Shown piece by piece: positions 33,418-45,209 of a DNA stretch of 64,000 nt. Made by a program: the position numbers and the translations under genes. Below the pieces are notes generated by a model, which was not told the origin of the DNA, searched no databases, and was given only the letters and a program-made list of their open reading frames with translations. The stretch comes from Diaporthe sp. PMI_573 (taxonomy: Eukaryota > Ascomycota > Sordariomycetes > Diaporthales > Diaporthaceae), in assembly GCA_021399435.1 (NCBI GenBank), contig JAJTUP010000041.1, forward strand, positions 558,001 to 622,000, written 5' to 3'. The number at the start of each line of letters is the position of its first letter. Positions within the stretch are counted from its first letter, which is position 1.

Positions 33418-35278
33418 ACGTGAAACACCAACGAGTCGCGCACCCTAACGAGTCGCGCGCTTTTCCGGAATCTGATATGATCCACCTTCTAACTGTGTTT
33501 TCTCGCGCTACATCCGAAAATGGGTAAAACAAAAGAATCCACTATTCAGCTTGCTATCCAAGCTATTTAAAAAGACCTAAAACTAAGCAGGTGATGTGTA
33601 TCTTGGCTATACGATATTCCCGAATCTACCCTCTGTGATAGAATGGCTGGCCGAACTACACGATAAGATACCCACCCTAATAACAAGAGATTAACAAAAA
33701 TAGAAGAGGAGGTTATTGTTTAATATGTACTTGACTAGGATTCCCGAGGATATTTACTGGTCCTTACTAATGTGGAAGATATGGCTAACACACTACTCTG
33801 AGACTGTAATGGCGGTACCATTGGGAAGAACTGGGTGTAAAGATTTGTCGTGTTGGAATTACGTCTCAAAACATGCGTTAACTATATATATGACTACTTG
33901 AGGGCCTTATGTAAAGATCTAGACGTGATTAATAGGTGGTTTGACCTTATATTTAATATATATATAAAATATGGAATCCTGGATAGTGATACCTATAACT
34001 TCGACGAGATAGGCTTTATAATGGGTATTGGTGTACCTAAAATAGTAGTTATTGGTGCTAATTAATGTAGGTAAGCAAAATTAATATAGCCTGGAAATCG
34101 GTAATAGGTAATAGGTGTTGAATTTATTAGTAGAGATGGGTGGGTTGGACTACTAATACTAATTGTTAAGGCTAAGGTATACCTTGTAAGTTGGTATACT
34201 AAAGGTGGTATCCCCTATGACTGGATTATCGAAACAAGCCTAAATAGATGGATAATAGATGTGATTACCTTAGTATAGATTAAGTATTTTGATAAATATA
34301 CTATACTATGTATAATAGGTATCTATTGGTTATTAATACTTGATGGTTATGGGAGCTACTATTCTACAGACTTTGAGAGATTCTGTAAGGTAAAGAACAT
34401 TATTACTCTTTGTATGCCTCCTTATTTATCTTATCTATTCTAGCTACTAGACGTTGGGTGTTTTAGTCTACTCAAGAAGGTATATAGTGGAGAAATTAAC
34501 TAATTTAGCAAGGCCTGGATTATATACATTGACAAGATAGAGTTTTTTCTCGCCTTCCATGCTGTATATAACAAGGTTTTCAAGCCGGAAACTATTAAGG
34601 GAGGTTTTAGAGGAGTAGGGCTTATTTTATTTGATTGTGAAGTAGTGCTTTCCAAGTTGGATATTAAGATTCGGACACCATTATTACAACCAGGCTCCCT
34701 AGCATTACCTGTACCTTGGGTCTCCTAAACACTATATAACTTAATACAGGCGGTTTCTCAATTAACTTTGATTAAAGATTAAATCGCTTGTTATTAGGGA
34801 AGCTCTCCGATACTAATTTTAGATGCTGTTGACCGCCTGTCAAAAGGTACCCAATTATTAGCTTATATAGTGTCCCTACTAACCGAAGAGGCCTACAACC
34901 TTTGAGTAGCAAATGCAGCACTTTTAAAGCATCGCTTAGCTAAAAGAACATATCTGTAGTCAGGGGGGTTACTTAGTACTTAAGAGGCCATGAAGATAAT
35001 TGATTCAAATGTAAAGGGGAAGTGGCTAGCTAGTGAAATAAGTGGTGGCGCTATAGAGGCGGTCCGCTGCGGACCGACTGTTCGACTATGTAGTAACTAT
35101 GGAAAGCCTGGGTATAATGTACGAATATGTAAAGAAGATGAAGAATTATCTGATGTATCTAGTTCTGATTAGTTTTGGTTAATTTTAATTGATGTGGTGC
35201 TGTAATTTGGGTTGTTTTGCTAATAGTGCTGAAAAGCGTGCGACTTGCTGGGGTGCGCGACTCGTTGGTGTTTCACGT
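33418..35278 (+). mobile_element. pogo/Fot-type DNA transposon, copy 2 (1,861 bp), RIPed, divergent ends
   Basis: Same length and layout as 13845-15705, flanked by TA (33416-33417 and 35279-35280). Ends start ACGTGAAACACCAACGAG. The end motif repeated twice per side is CGAGTCGCGCAC rather than CGAGCGAGACAC of copy 1. Confidence 0.95.
33520..35172 (+). pseudogene. pogo/Fot-like transposase, copy 2, heavily RIPed
   Basis: Colinear with the transposase of copy 1 (1,653 bp from ATG to final stop). Recognisable parts: IEEEVIV, YNFDEIGFIMGIG (first catalytic Asp kept), LILDGYGSYYSTDFERF (second Asp kept, His to Tyr), LLDVGCFSLLKK (third Asp kept), and a zinc knuckle with CSNYGKPGYNVRIC in which one Cys and the His have become Tyr. 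About twenty stops at former CAG/CAA/TGG/CGA codons. Confidence 0.9.
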
Positions 35279-36232
35279 TAATATTATCTTAGTTTCTCTA
35301 TATAGCTTATAACCATCTAATGTTTATAAAAAAGATATTACTAATTTAGATACTTTATTTATTTTATTAATCTTTAATATTAAGTATAATACCGGAATCT
35401 TCTTATTAGAAAGGTATTAGGTATAGCTCTTAGGGTACTATCTTAGCTTTATATTTACTAAAGCACGGCCGGCTAAGTTTATAGATAGGGAGAAAAGGAG
35501 TAGTTAAGACGGCTACCTGTAGAAGCTTTTTTTTAAAGCATCCTAATAGTTTAATAATAGAAATAATAATAAAGATAATAACAAGGCCCCTAATAAGCAT
35601 TTTAGGCTACTTAAAGAGCTACTCTTATAAAAGATAACAAGCTATAGGTATCTAAAGGCACTCTATTATAAGGATATCCAGCTAATAGTTATATGCTACC
35701 CGGAAACTAGCAAAAATGTTCTAGCTATATTAATCAAGCTTATATATTATAAAGAGGTAGATAATAAGCCTAAGCTATATATAACTATATAATTATATAT
35801 TTCTTTTTATATTAAAGCTAATAATTAGTCCTTTAGAACTATCTTTTACTTTACTTTTATAAGAATATTGATTTTTTACTTTATTAGCGTTATTATCAGC
35901 CTGGCTTTATATAATAACGTATTTTAAGCATTAATTTTTACTAGTACTAAAGCTGATTTTTAGATTAAAAACAAAGGGCTAATAAAGTATATGCCTCTAT
36001 AGTAAAAGAAGAAATAGCTTAAATAGCTTATTTTCCGTAGCTATAATAGTTCTACTTTAGAGAATAAACTTAATAAGCTAAGAAACAAGACCTCTTTGCT
36101 ACTCTTAGGTATATTATTTAATAATTCTGCTTTAAAAAATAATTAAATTTAGCCTCTTTTATATTATAAGCTTAAAGACAATATAAGGTAATAGTTACTT
36201 AATATAGAAAAACAGAAGCTATTATAACCTAA

Positions 36233-36561
36233 TGTAAAATGGGTGATAGTAATAGTAATAGTAATAGCTAAAGGTGTTGGTCTAAAGTAGACTGCTGTAG
36301 CTAGCTACTTCTGGCTGGCTGGCTGTAGATAGCTGCTTAGTTATCTTAGATAGCTATTGGTAGTAAGGGTGCTTAAACTGACTACTAGCCTATATATACT
36401 TTAAATTAGTCAGCCTTCTAGCTATACCCTACTTAGGCGCTTTGCCACCTATAAAGGAGTTAGCTAAAAGCAAGATATAACAGACCTATTAAATTAAAGC
36501 TATTAAGTAGCTACTTTAGTAACCCCTTTAAGTAATTACTTGTTTACATACCCAACCAATA
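36233..36561 (+). repeat. Copia 5' LTR
   Basis: 329 bp. More mutated than the 3' LTR: for example the end CCCAACCAACA has become CCCAACCAATA, and GCTGCAGCTGG-type words have lost their C. Preceded by the target repeat CCTAA. Confidence 0.9.
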
Positions 36562-39500
36562 CTAATTAATAATTACTTAGCAATTCCTAATAGAAAGGAA
36601 GAAAGAGATAAATTGCTGTTATTATTACTATGGTTTTTAAGCTATTTTAAGTAATAATATCTATGCTAAGATTATTACTAAGCTAGTATACTAATATTTA
36701 ACATGCTTCTTACTAACTAGTAATAATTAGCCCTTAGATAACTTAACTCCTCCTAGTAAAGAAAGGATTTAAAACCTATTAGTATACTCTATTGTATAAG
36801 AAAACACCGTTAAGATTATTATAAATACCTACTATAATAATTACATTAACAAAAGCCCTTAAAAGTATTCCTTACAAGGCTATACTACCTATTTACACTG
36901 CCAAGAACTCTAAAGGTTGGTGGATCGAATGGGAGTCAGGTAGCAGTAGGGTGCACTGAGGTCTTGTGGGACGATTGAGAATAGTTCGGACAACTTTGCA
37001 TTGAATTTGAGTGGGCTTCTGTCAGCCCTCCTCACAGTCCCTCCGACATCGTCTCAACCCTGGGCACGCTGTGGTTGGCTCTGGTGCGCAGATAGGGAGG
37101 CCGGAAAATTCGGCCCTCGGACCCACTATCTTTGGCTTTAAATAACCAGCCAACCCTAACCCTGACAGTAACCAAACTAAATACAGATAAACTTCAGAAA
37201 TCAGGCTATCTAATGAACTAGGTTACATGCTTTTTGGGTAAGAAATAAGGGGAATGCAGAGGTTTGAAGTTAGGGTCTTACAATAGCCCAAAAAATCGAC
37301 TCACGGCCACCAAACTCATCTGCCGGCGCGCACGCCACATAGGCACTTAGCCGAAAAAGTGCCAAGTCTAGGGTAACTCCCTACGTGAAGTCTAGGGTAA
37401 CCCCTTACGTGCAGCGCCCACACAAGCGTTTCCGTTTAACATATACCTTTAAGGAATGTCGGAAGGTATATAAGTAGTACCTCTTAATCTATGAAATCAA
37501 GGGGTATTTAACGTCTAATACCGAGTTTACTTCTTTTCTCACCAACTTTAAAGGACTCGACATTACTTTAGAAGATGTTTATAATAAACGAGAGGATGGC
37601 ATAAATGGTTACGAGGAAGCTTAATAGCTTCTTGCTGATGCTTTGTTTCTGTACTTACTCGGCTCTGATGATGCTAACAAGACTAATGATACTATTATCC
37701 CAGTAAGTTAATTTATACTAGAAGGGAGATATTCTTATAATAAATTTTAAGATATTATTCCTAATATTGGTGCTATATAATTCTTGACTGCTGGTTGTGA
37801 ATAATACTTAGCCCTAAATTGAGAGAACCCCTCTGTTATTATGGATGCTGGCTATACTAGCAAGGCTGTTGTTAAGTTTAGAAAGGGATCCCGTCTTACC
37901 TTAATTAGTACGATGACTATAAAGATAACTATAGGGCCTATTACCTTCTATATTATGGAGGCTCTAACCCTATTCCTAATGTATGTCTAAGATATAGACA
38001 AGCTAGGGGTCTATTTCCATAATACTACTGACGAATTAGTGTTATTATGGAATTTAGGCCTAGATATGACTATTCTAGTAACCCGGAAGTAGGGTTATCT
38101 ATAGTTCTTTCTAGGAAGCCACGAGGTAGGCATGTTTTTTATGGAGAACGAACTTTAATGACTTTATCAATAATTTAGTTACCTAGCGGCTGACTATCTT
38201 TATTATCTACTTAAGGATACCAGTTATGATTCTAACCTCGCTATACTTAAGGTTATTAGTAAATTTTATCACCACTATTAGCTAAAGGGTACTGCCTTGA
38301 GAAAGTTTAAGTTTAACCTTAGAGATAACCATAACTTTAACTACAAGATTATTATTAATATTATATATCTTAATAGCAAACTAGTGCTATATGTTGTGGA
38401 CTCTGGAATGTCTTTTTAAGCTAGAAAGTTTCTAGCATTAATGTCTATAAAAGATACCTGGGAAGCCCTTTAAATGATCTGGATGGATATATACCTGGGT
38501 CCTCCTAACCATCTTACTCATAATACTAGTACTAACTTTACTTTAGTCGAATTCCGGAACAAGACAAAGATTATAAGGATTACATACAAACAGGTCCTAA
38601 TGGAAGCCTACTAGTCTATAGGTAAGATTAAACACTATTACAGACTACTTTAACAAGTATTTAAGATTCTCTACACGGAATTAAGAGGAATCTTTTTAGA
38701 GGATGCTATCCTTTAAATAGTAATAAAGGCTATAAATGATACTACCGGCCTGGACGGGCTGGTACCTACTCTGCTCGTCTTTAGTACTTTTCTACAAGTA
38801 AACATGGATTTACCGCTTATACTATTAATACTTAAGCGTGCCGAGGTAATTACTAAGGTGATGCGAGATCTCTAGAAGTACTATACTGAGAAGTAGATTG
38901 CTAGAGCTCTCAGTACCTGGAATAGCCTAGACACTACTAGTATACTAAGTATACTATTATAGGTAGAGATGCTTATGTGGTAAGAAAAGAATGGCTAGTA
39001 GGGTCTATATAAGTTGATAGTAGTTGATAGGTATAACGTAATTCTTAACCTACTAAACAAACCTATAAAGTTTAGGTTAACTATTATTTGAAAATATTTC
39101 TAGAATAACGAGAACCTCTTGCCTGAGTTCTTATTAGGTGACAGACTAGATACTAGTTTATTACCTACTTTAAATAGTAGTAGGCCTGAAATAGATTCAT
39201 TATCTATTCTGGAGACTGGCTAGCTTAAAGCAGGTCTGTTACCTGCTTTAGATTATACTAGTACCCTAGCCCTGCCACGAAAGAGAGGCCGACCTCCTGG
39301 ATCTAAGAATAAGCTGAAGCTATCTATAACCTTCCTTACTTAGAAGGAAAAGGATAACTATACTCTATTGTTAAAACTTTATTAGGATGGTGTAATTATA
39401 GCTGCTAGTAAACTGTTTGAAGTATTAGATACTAAGGAGATTAATAATCTCGTTACTTAAGGTATCTTTTAATTTGAATAATTTGACTTAAAGGTTTATG

Positions 39501-41000
39501 GTACCCTTTAGCTGTTTAACTCTTAAATAGTATGGGAGATAAAGGGAAAGATTAAAGTCTCTTATGAAAAGTCTTGCTTAATTATTTAGAGGTATAATAA
39601 TGAGGATAAGAGAAATATCTTTATATAGTTACCTATAATGTAACGGGCTAGTTAATGACTTCTCGTTACTATAGTACCTAGCCTGATTAAGTCTATTAAT
39701 GCTAGTGTTGAATTATATAATGTAATATAGGTGTATCTATAATTAAAGTTAGAGCTATTTTGTGAGATTCTAGCCTAGCTTCCTTCTAAAATACAAGCCT
39801 AGTATCTAGCTAGTATAATTATAAGGGTAGTAAAGCTTCTCTATGGAATTGCTAAAGCTAGAGTTTATTAGTAGACTACTTATTATTGTTATTATTGTAA
39901 ATAACTATAGATGTAAACCTTGATGTTTAATCTGTGTCTTCTAGTATCTACTAGTGGAAAGAACAAATTCACTATCGTATGTATATAGATAGATGATACT
40001 CTACTACTAGATATATTAAAGTTTTTAGCTTTTAAGGATGAGAAGATCGTTAAGGTAGAGCTATGATGTAAGCTAAAGGAGAAGCTATTACTAAAGAAGG
40101 TACTTAACTTTAATAGTAACAAGCTAACGATGACCTTAGAAGGGGCTATTTGCTTTTAATAGAAGGGTTAAGGTGAGAAGATTATGATAATTGATCTAAA
40201 GTTATATAACTTTGCTTAGAAGTATCTCGAGTAACGTGCTTGTGGTGCTTACCTTGCCTTGATTTACTAACCTGAGGCTTTATTTAACTTATTAGTTACT
40301 ATTTAAGCCTAAATACTTAATAAAGATAATTATACTAAGTTGAATAAATGCTTAGAATAGTAAATAAAGAATCTATTAAGAGGATTGTAATATATTATAG
40401 TTAATTTGAAGACTACTAAATTAATAGTCTTTATTAATAATTCTTTTACTAATAACTAAGATCTAAGCTCTTAAATTAGCTTTGTAATAGTCCTTGTTAA
40501 TAAGAAAGTGGATAGTATAACGTTATGGTATAAGCTTTAAGGAAATGTTGTATACTAGTCTTCTATAAAGTATAAAAGAGTTACTTAAAGTGTTTTTGCT
40601 TTTAAGATCTATAAAATGACTAATAGCTTTAATATAGGAATCGTTCTTTTGTTAACTCTAAAGCTGATTACTGATTAATTAGATATTAATTGGATACCTC
40701 TGGTAATCTATATAAATTCCTACTTGCTTTACGAGTATTTAGTAAAGCTGGGAACTACTAAGGAGAAGAGACTTATAATTAATATTATGTCCTTTTGCTA
40801 GGTATATAAATAATGGGAAATCGATAAGGTATAATAGATAAATGGTAATGATAACCTTGTAGATGTTATAATGAAGATATTACTAAATAAGGCTTTGGAA
40901 TGCTTTATTGATACTAATAAAGTAATTATTTAGGTAGAGGGATATGTGGACTGAAGTATGTAATAAAGTATGGGATAGATTACGTAACTAGATATGTATA
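36562..41000 (+). pseudogene. Copia gag-pol relic
   Basis: Read on the plus strand with many stops. Near 37850 VIMDAGYTSKAVVKFRKGS looks like the region before integrase. Near 38515 TNFTLVEFRNKTKII is the integrase core with its D..TNF motif. Near 39270 PRKRGRPPGSKNK is an AT-hook-like basic motif typical of fungal copia polyproteins. Near 39970 IVCIXIDDTLLL is RT with its Y-x-DD box altered, and near 40740 LVKLGTTKEKRLIINI is RNase H. Interrupted by the nested repeat at 36909-37441. Confidence 0.8.
36909..37441 (-). repeat. Inverted copy of the ~510-bp dispersed repeat, nested in the copia element
   Basis: Minus strand starts TGTTAAACGGAAACGC (37441) and ends AACCTTTAGAG (36909-36914). It differs from the 24-kb copy mainly by C-to-T/G-to-A changes and by a 22-24 bp tandem duplication of the GTCTAGGGTAACTCCCTACGTG block at about 37365-37412. 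No target duplication found. Confidence 0.75.
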
Positions 41001-41054
41001 ATATAGAGGAAACTGTGTTTTTAGAGGAATTGGCTAAAAGTAGAAAACTGCTAG

Positions 41055-41383
41055 TATGGAATAGGTGATAGTAATAGTGATAGTGATAGCTGAAGGTATT
41101 GGTTTGAAGCGGACTGCTGTAGCTGGCTACTTCTGGCTGGCTGGTTGTAGATGGCTGCTTAGTTATCTTAGGTAGCTATTGGTAGCAAGGGTGCTTAGAC
41201 TGACTACTGGCCCGTGCATACCTTAGATTAGTCAGCCTTCTAGCTGTACCCTACTTGGGCGCTTCGCTGCCTACGAAGGGGTTAGCTAGAAGCAAGACAC
41301 GACAGACCCACCGAATTAAAGCTATCAAGTAGCTACTTCGGTAACCCCTTCGAGTAATTACTCGTTCACGTGCCCAACCAACA
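41055..41383 (+). repeat. Copia 3' LTR
   Basis: 329 bp, starting TATGGAATAGG (original TG mutated to TA) and ending CCCAACCAACA, followed by CCTAA. A purine-rich stretch (AAAAGTAGAAAACTG) before it may be the polypurine tract remnant. Confidence 0.9.
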
Positions 41384-42708
41384 CCTAAAGACTTTTATAG
41401 AGAGGTAGTAAATATAGCAAACAGTATATTCCTTTATTGCTTTAAAAGATACTTTTATTCTAATAGTAGGTAGGTAATGCCTCTAATATTATATATAATT
41501 AGATAATACATTATAATCTAAAGTAGGCTACATTTAATAATATATATATTAACGAGAAAATCGGGTTCTACCTTTAAAATACATTTCTTAATAAGCTAAC
41601 TAAGGATAGCTTGCTTAAAATACTCTTATATATTGACTATATATATAACCTCTACACAAAGAGAGATATAGTTCCTAATAAGGTTTAGAAAATAATGCCG
41701 CCTAATTTAAAGATTAAGGTACTAAAGGTAGAAAAGATATATATTAAAGGCGGCTAATACTGTATTAAAGGTACGGAAAATAAAAAATAGATTTGCAAGC
41801 TTAGTAAGTTAATTGTAACTAAAGAGGTACAGTATTAGAAAAAGATCTGGTAAAAATACTAGGAAGATTACTTCTATAACTACCTAATGTAAGATATTAA
41901 GAGATAGGCTATTAAGAATAAGAAAGAGGAAAAATATATTAAGCTGATTATTGACCTGTAGATCCCTAAATATGCCTAGCTTGCCGAGATCTTCTGCAAC
42001 TAGCCAAACAACTTAAGCGCTATAAAGCTACTTAAACTCTGCATCTAGGCAACTAAGCTTATAGTCGCCCTATATAGTAAACGCGAGACTATAAAGTAAA
42101 ACATATCTAACGAGAAGCAAAGGCTAATATTATGGTAAAAGAGAAGTCTTCTAGTCTAGACCCCTTTCCGCTCCTAATAGACAAGAAGTAATATCTACAC
42201 TATATTAGAGATAAAACCCTGTCCTATAAAGAAAGGATATTTAAGTACTGTTGGCCGGCGGTAATATATAACTATTTTAATAGAAAGTATATATAATAGC
42301 TAGATAGCATAAAACAGATATTATATAATTACCCTAAATACAGGGAGAAAATGCTAGAGTTTAAGCACCTAAACTATTTTAAGAACTATGTAGAGAGGGT
42401 TTATGGCATTAGATTACGGGCCTAAGTATATTTGGTTAGCGTTATTATAGTTAATAGTTAGCTATTTTATCTTTTTGGAAGCATGTAATAAACTTAGCTT
42501 TACAGGGAACGTGATTGAGGCTGCGACAATATTAGTAACCTACTAGCGAAGGAGGATATCAGCCTGCCAGTAGAGGGTGGGCGTTATAGAGCCGCCGGTT
42601 TAGGGTAGACTGTGGGATGTTGTACCGCTGCATCTTTCTAGAAACAAAGGCCTTCTTGGATCCTGGTTCCGGAGCCCCCTTGGATAGCTGTTGACATGGA
42701 TCTCAGTT

Positions 42709-42890
42709 CCTGCGTAGGCAGATCCGCGTAGGTAGACTGTTGTAGGCAAATCTTCGCGTGGGCAAATCCGCGTAGGCAAATCTCGGCTTGGGCGGATCCT
42801 CGTACGCAGATATCCGCGTGGGCAGACCGTTGTCCACGTAGGCAGACCCGCGTAGGCAGATCTCGGCCTAGGCAGATCTACACATACAGA
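42709..42890 (+). repeat. Degenerate minisatellite, core CGCGTAGGCAGATC
   Basis: About ten units of 16-21 bp with the core (G/C)GCGT(A/G)GGCA(G/A)A(T/C)C, with spacing varying from unit to unit. Confidence 0.7.
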
Positions 42891-43249
42891 TATCCATTCC
42901 CGTCTCTCAATTCGAGCCATACTATAGCCAGAAAAGACCTCCTTCCCTTTCCCCAGCATACCTCAGCCGGTTATACCATACTACGCTTTAATATTTACCC
43001 GCCTTAAATTTATATACCTACCCTTCTATCTCGTCCCGCCCTATAGGCAAATTCCCTTTAACTTTACACTCTAGACCTCTCCTTTTTATCTTTTCCTCCC
43101 CGTTAGCACCCCCCAAGTCTCCGCCACCACCACCACTATCATTATCACCACTACAGTCACCACCACCACTACTACCAACAGGGTCTTGGCACATATAAGA
43201 CTTTAGTGGCATCAGGTTGGGGCGGCGCTGACTTTACTGGGCCTGGTCG

Positions 43250-43385
43250 TTTTGAGCAAGTTGGGTGGAGACTCGGGCTTTGGTAGACTTTGGTAAACCT
43301 AGACTTTAGTAGACCTGAACTTAGGCGGACCTAGACTTCGGTAGCCTCGAGAGCCTCAGACTTTGGTAGACCTAGGGATATAAAT
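43250..43385 (+). repeat. Degenerate tandem repeat, core AGACTTTGGTAGACCT
   Basis: Five to seven units of GACTT(T/C)GGTAGAC(C/T)T, followed at once by TATAAATAG, which may mark an LTR promoter. Confidence 0.55.
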
Positions 43386-43844
43386 AGCATTTTAGATTAG
43401 TAGCACAGAATAAAATCCAGCTAATTAGGAAAATACTTAAAACTAATTTAAATTAAATCAGTCTCGGCATATCTTTAGAAATAACGCCCTAGCGCCCCTT
43501 ACATTTCAAATATCTTCCATATTACCAACAAAGAGACATCATCTATCTATCCAACCAAGTTTTTATAATAATAGGTTTCTTAGCCTTACTATATCATTCC
43601 TACTTAGCTACAAAATCAAGGACAAACAACTTTTATTAAGCCCCGACTATACCGAGTTAATTAAAAGTTTTTGCCAAGATATATGCCGCTATAAAACCGA
43701 CGAGTAGAAGTTACATCTATACGCTAAGGCATAAAGCCGGCTCTTAGAGCACAACATATAGGTTAAACTGCTAATTGCTCTCTTTAAGACAGGACTAGGA
43801 TATAGAACCTAGGGGGGAGGGGGGGCACATATGCGCACCAGGGT

Positions 43845-44140
43845 ATACCAACCAAGATATGTATGCTAAGATACATAAGCCTAGATAAAAGACTCAAAAT
43901 ATAGGACCTAGAAAATAGGCGCCAAGATATAAGAGCCAAGATACTAGAGCCAAGACACTAGAACCAGGATATAGAAAATAAAATATAGAAACTAGGATAT
44001 AGGAATTAGAATATAAAAAACCAGGATATAGGAGTTAGACTTATAGTTGTCCTAGGACTAATTATTGTCCTAAGGCCAGTAGTTGTCCTAAAAATGGCGG
44101 CTATCCTAGAACCGGTAGTCGTCCTAGTACATGTAGCTAT
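43845..44140 (+). repeat. Two adjacent minisatellites, GCCAAGATATA and GTAGTTGTCCTA
   Basis: First array (about 43850-44035): some twelve units of roughly 15 bp around (G/A)CCA(A/G)GATAT(A/G)(A/G)G. Second array (about 44040-44140): five to six units of about 18 bp around GTAGTTGTCCTA. Confidence 0.65.
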
Positions 44141-44751
44141 CTAAGACATATACACATCTAGTCCACTATACGCCCCTGCCTATACAGAACTATATATACA
44201 GATATATCTATATAGATATCTATGTTTTAGTATATTCTTCGAGTAGAATAAAAGTTAAATATAAATTTATATTACTTATTAAACCTTGCAATAATTTGCT
44301 AATTTCTACTTTCTTATAAAAACCTAGCTATACTTACAAGTACCTTAAGTTATATACCCAGTAACTATAACTAGCCGGAGATATATCGTTTCCTTTTATT
44401 ATTAGTCAAGATTATATTAAAAGGGGCCAAACTATATACTAAGTTACCTAATATAATAAGCAAAACCTTTTTATCTAAATAAAAGATAAAATCTCTCTAT
44501 ATCTTAAGGATAAAGATTAAAAAATAGATCTTTATACCGTAAGTTTGATAAAGCATATATCTAGTCTTAACAAGGGTTTGCCACCACTTCTAAAAGTTCT
44601 CGCCGCTTCTATCGCTATTTTATAGTCACTTGTACGGGAAACAACTTTTACATACCGAGTCGTTTAATAGTTCTAGAGCGGATAGCTCTACACTTAGTAT
44701 CTATTTCTCTATAGCTGTTTGCAGAAATAGAGGTGCCTGCTTAGGGTAGGT
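44141..44751. other. AT-rich sequence left of a solo LTR
   Basis: RIPed, no readable domain. Confidence 0.4.
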
Positions 44752-45209
44752 TGTAATGATCACACTAAACCTTTGTAGGGTCTAGTAGGTAACCTGTAGG
44801 GTTTATGTTAGTAATACGGCATAGGGGTAATACTTGACTATGCTTGTATAAGGCACAAGGTTCCTGCAAGTATAATTACTAGCTATAAGGCTATCCAGTT
44901 ATTAGACTAAATACTTAGATTAATGACTAAAGAATCTGTTCTATGAAAGCTATTTACTATAGTAATAACCATATCCTTATATATTCCGACTCTTTAGTGG
45001 CTTGCTAGCTTGCAAGGCGAGCTGGCGATCCCTTTGTAAGGCTCGCTAGGCTTGCAAGCAAGTCTTGCAAGCCTAACCCTAACCCTAGGTCGCGGCATAT
45101 CCCGTGACTCCGCACCCTAGTGCTAAATGATCTGCGTCGTGGCATCCTGCCCGGGTTCCCTGGGTTACCCAACGGGTCCTTTTGTCGCCGGACGTGTTGG
45201 TTCATAACA
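44752..45209 (-). repeat. Solo gypsy-type LTR (458 bp) with 5-bp target duplication TAGGT
   Basis: Minus strand starts TGTTATGAACCAACACG and ends GATCATTACA; TAGGT is repeated at 44747-44751 and 45210-45214. It matches the LTR at 54929-55418 at both ends but its centre, with CTTGCAAGCC direct repeats and TAGGGTTAGGGTTAGG, is unrelated to the centre of that copy. Confidence 0.85.

Larger units (their letters stand above)
36233..41383 (+). mobile_element. Ty1/copia retrotransposon, complete with both LTRs and 5-bp target duplication, RIPed
   Basis: LTRs at 36233-36561 and 41055-41383 (329 bp each), ends TGT(G/A)(G/A)AAT... and ...CCCAACCAACA. A direct CCTAA repeat lies at 36228-36232 and 41384-41388. 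The interior reads on the plus strand as gag/protease, integrase, RT and RNase H. A 510-bp repeat is nested at 36909-37441. A solo LTR of this family is at 13431-13761. Its insertion interrupts the DUF3435 relic. Confidence 0.92.
35281..42425 (+). pseudogene. DUF3435 tyrosine-recombinase-like gene, RIPed, split by a copia insertion
   Basis: Two halves read in order around the copia element at 36233-41383. The left half (about 35330-36232) contains LDTLFILLIFNIKYNTGIF, TKARPAKFIDREKRSS (the first Arg region), then ALYYKDIQLIVICYPET and VLAILIKLIYYKEVDNKPK. The right half (about 41389-42425) contains LTKDSLLKILL, RDIVPNKVQKIMPPN, KGGQYCIKGTENKKQIC, EDYFYN, YAQLAEIFCNQPNNLS and KRETIK, then a zinc-finger tail ending NYFKNYVERVYGIRLRA. 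Each piece matches, in the same order, the DUF3435 gene at 58138-60301. The N-terminal part is missing; a pogo element sits immediately 5'. Dense stops and C-to-T changes show RIP. Confidence 0.85.
42426..43840. other. GC-richer island with repeats, no gene recognised
   Basis: Open frames exist on the minus strand (42600-42959 and 43018-43212), but they are driven by the tandem repeats and a CCACCACCACCACTA microsatellite; I do not regard them as genes. Confidence 0.4.

Noticed and set aside
35330..42425. DUF3435 relic as part of the copia polyprotein
   Set aside because: Its halves lie outside both copia LTRs and the target duplication, and match the DUF3435 gene at 58-60 kb in order.
42600..42959. 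119-codon minus-strand frame
   Set aside because: Arises from the GCGTAGGCAGATC minisatellite.
45005..45205. Telomere-like CCCTAACCCTAACCC words as evidence for an internal telomere
   Set aside because: Only two units, located inside a solo LTR with its own target duplication.
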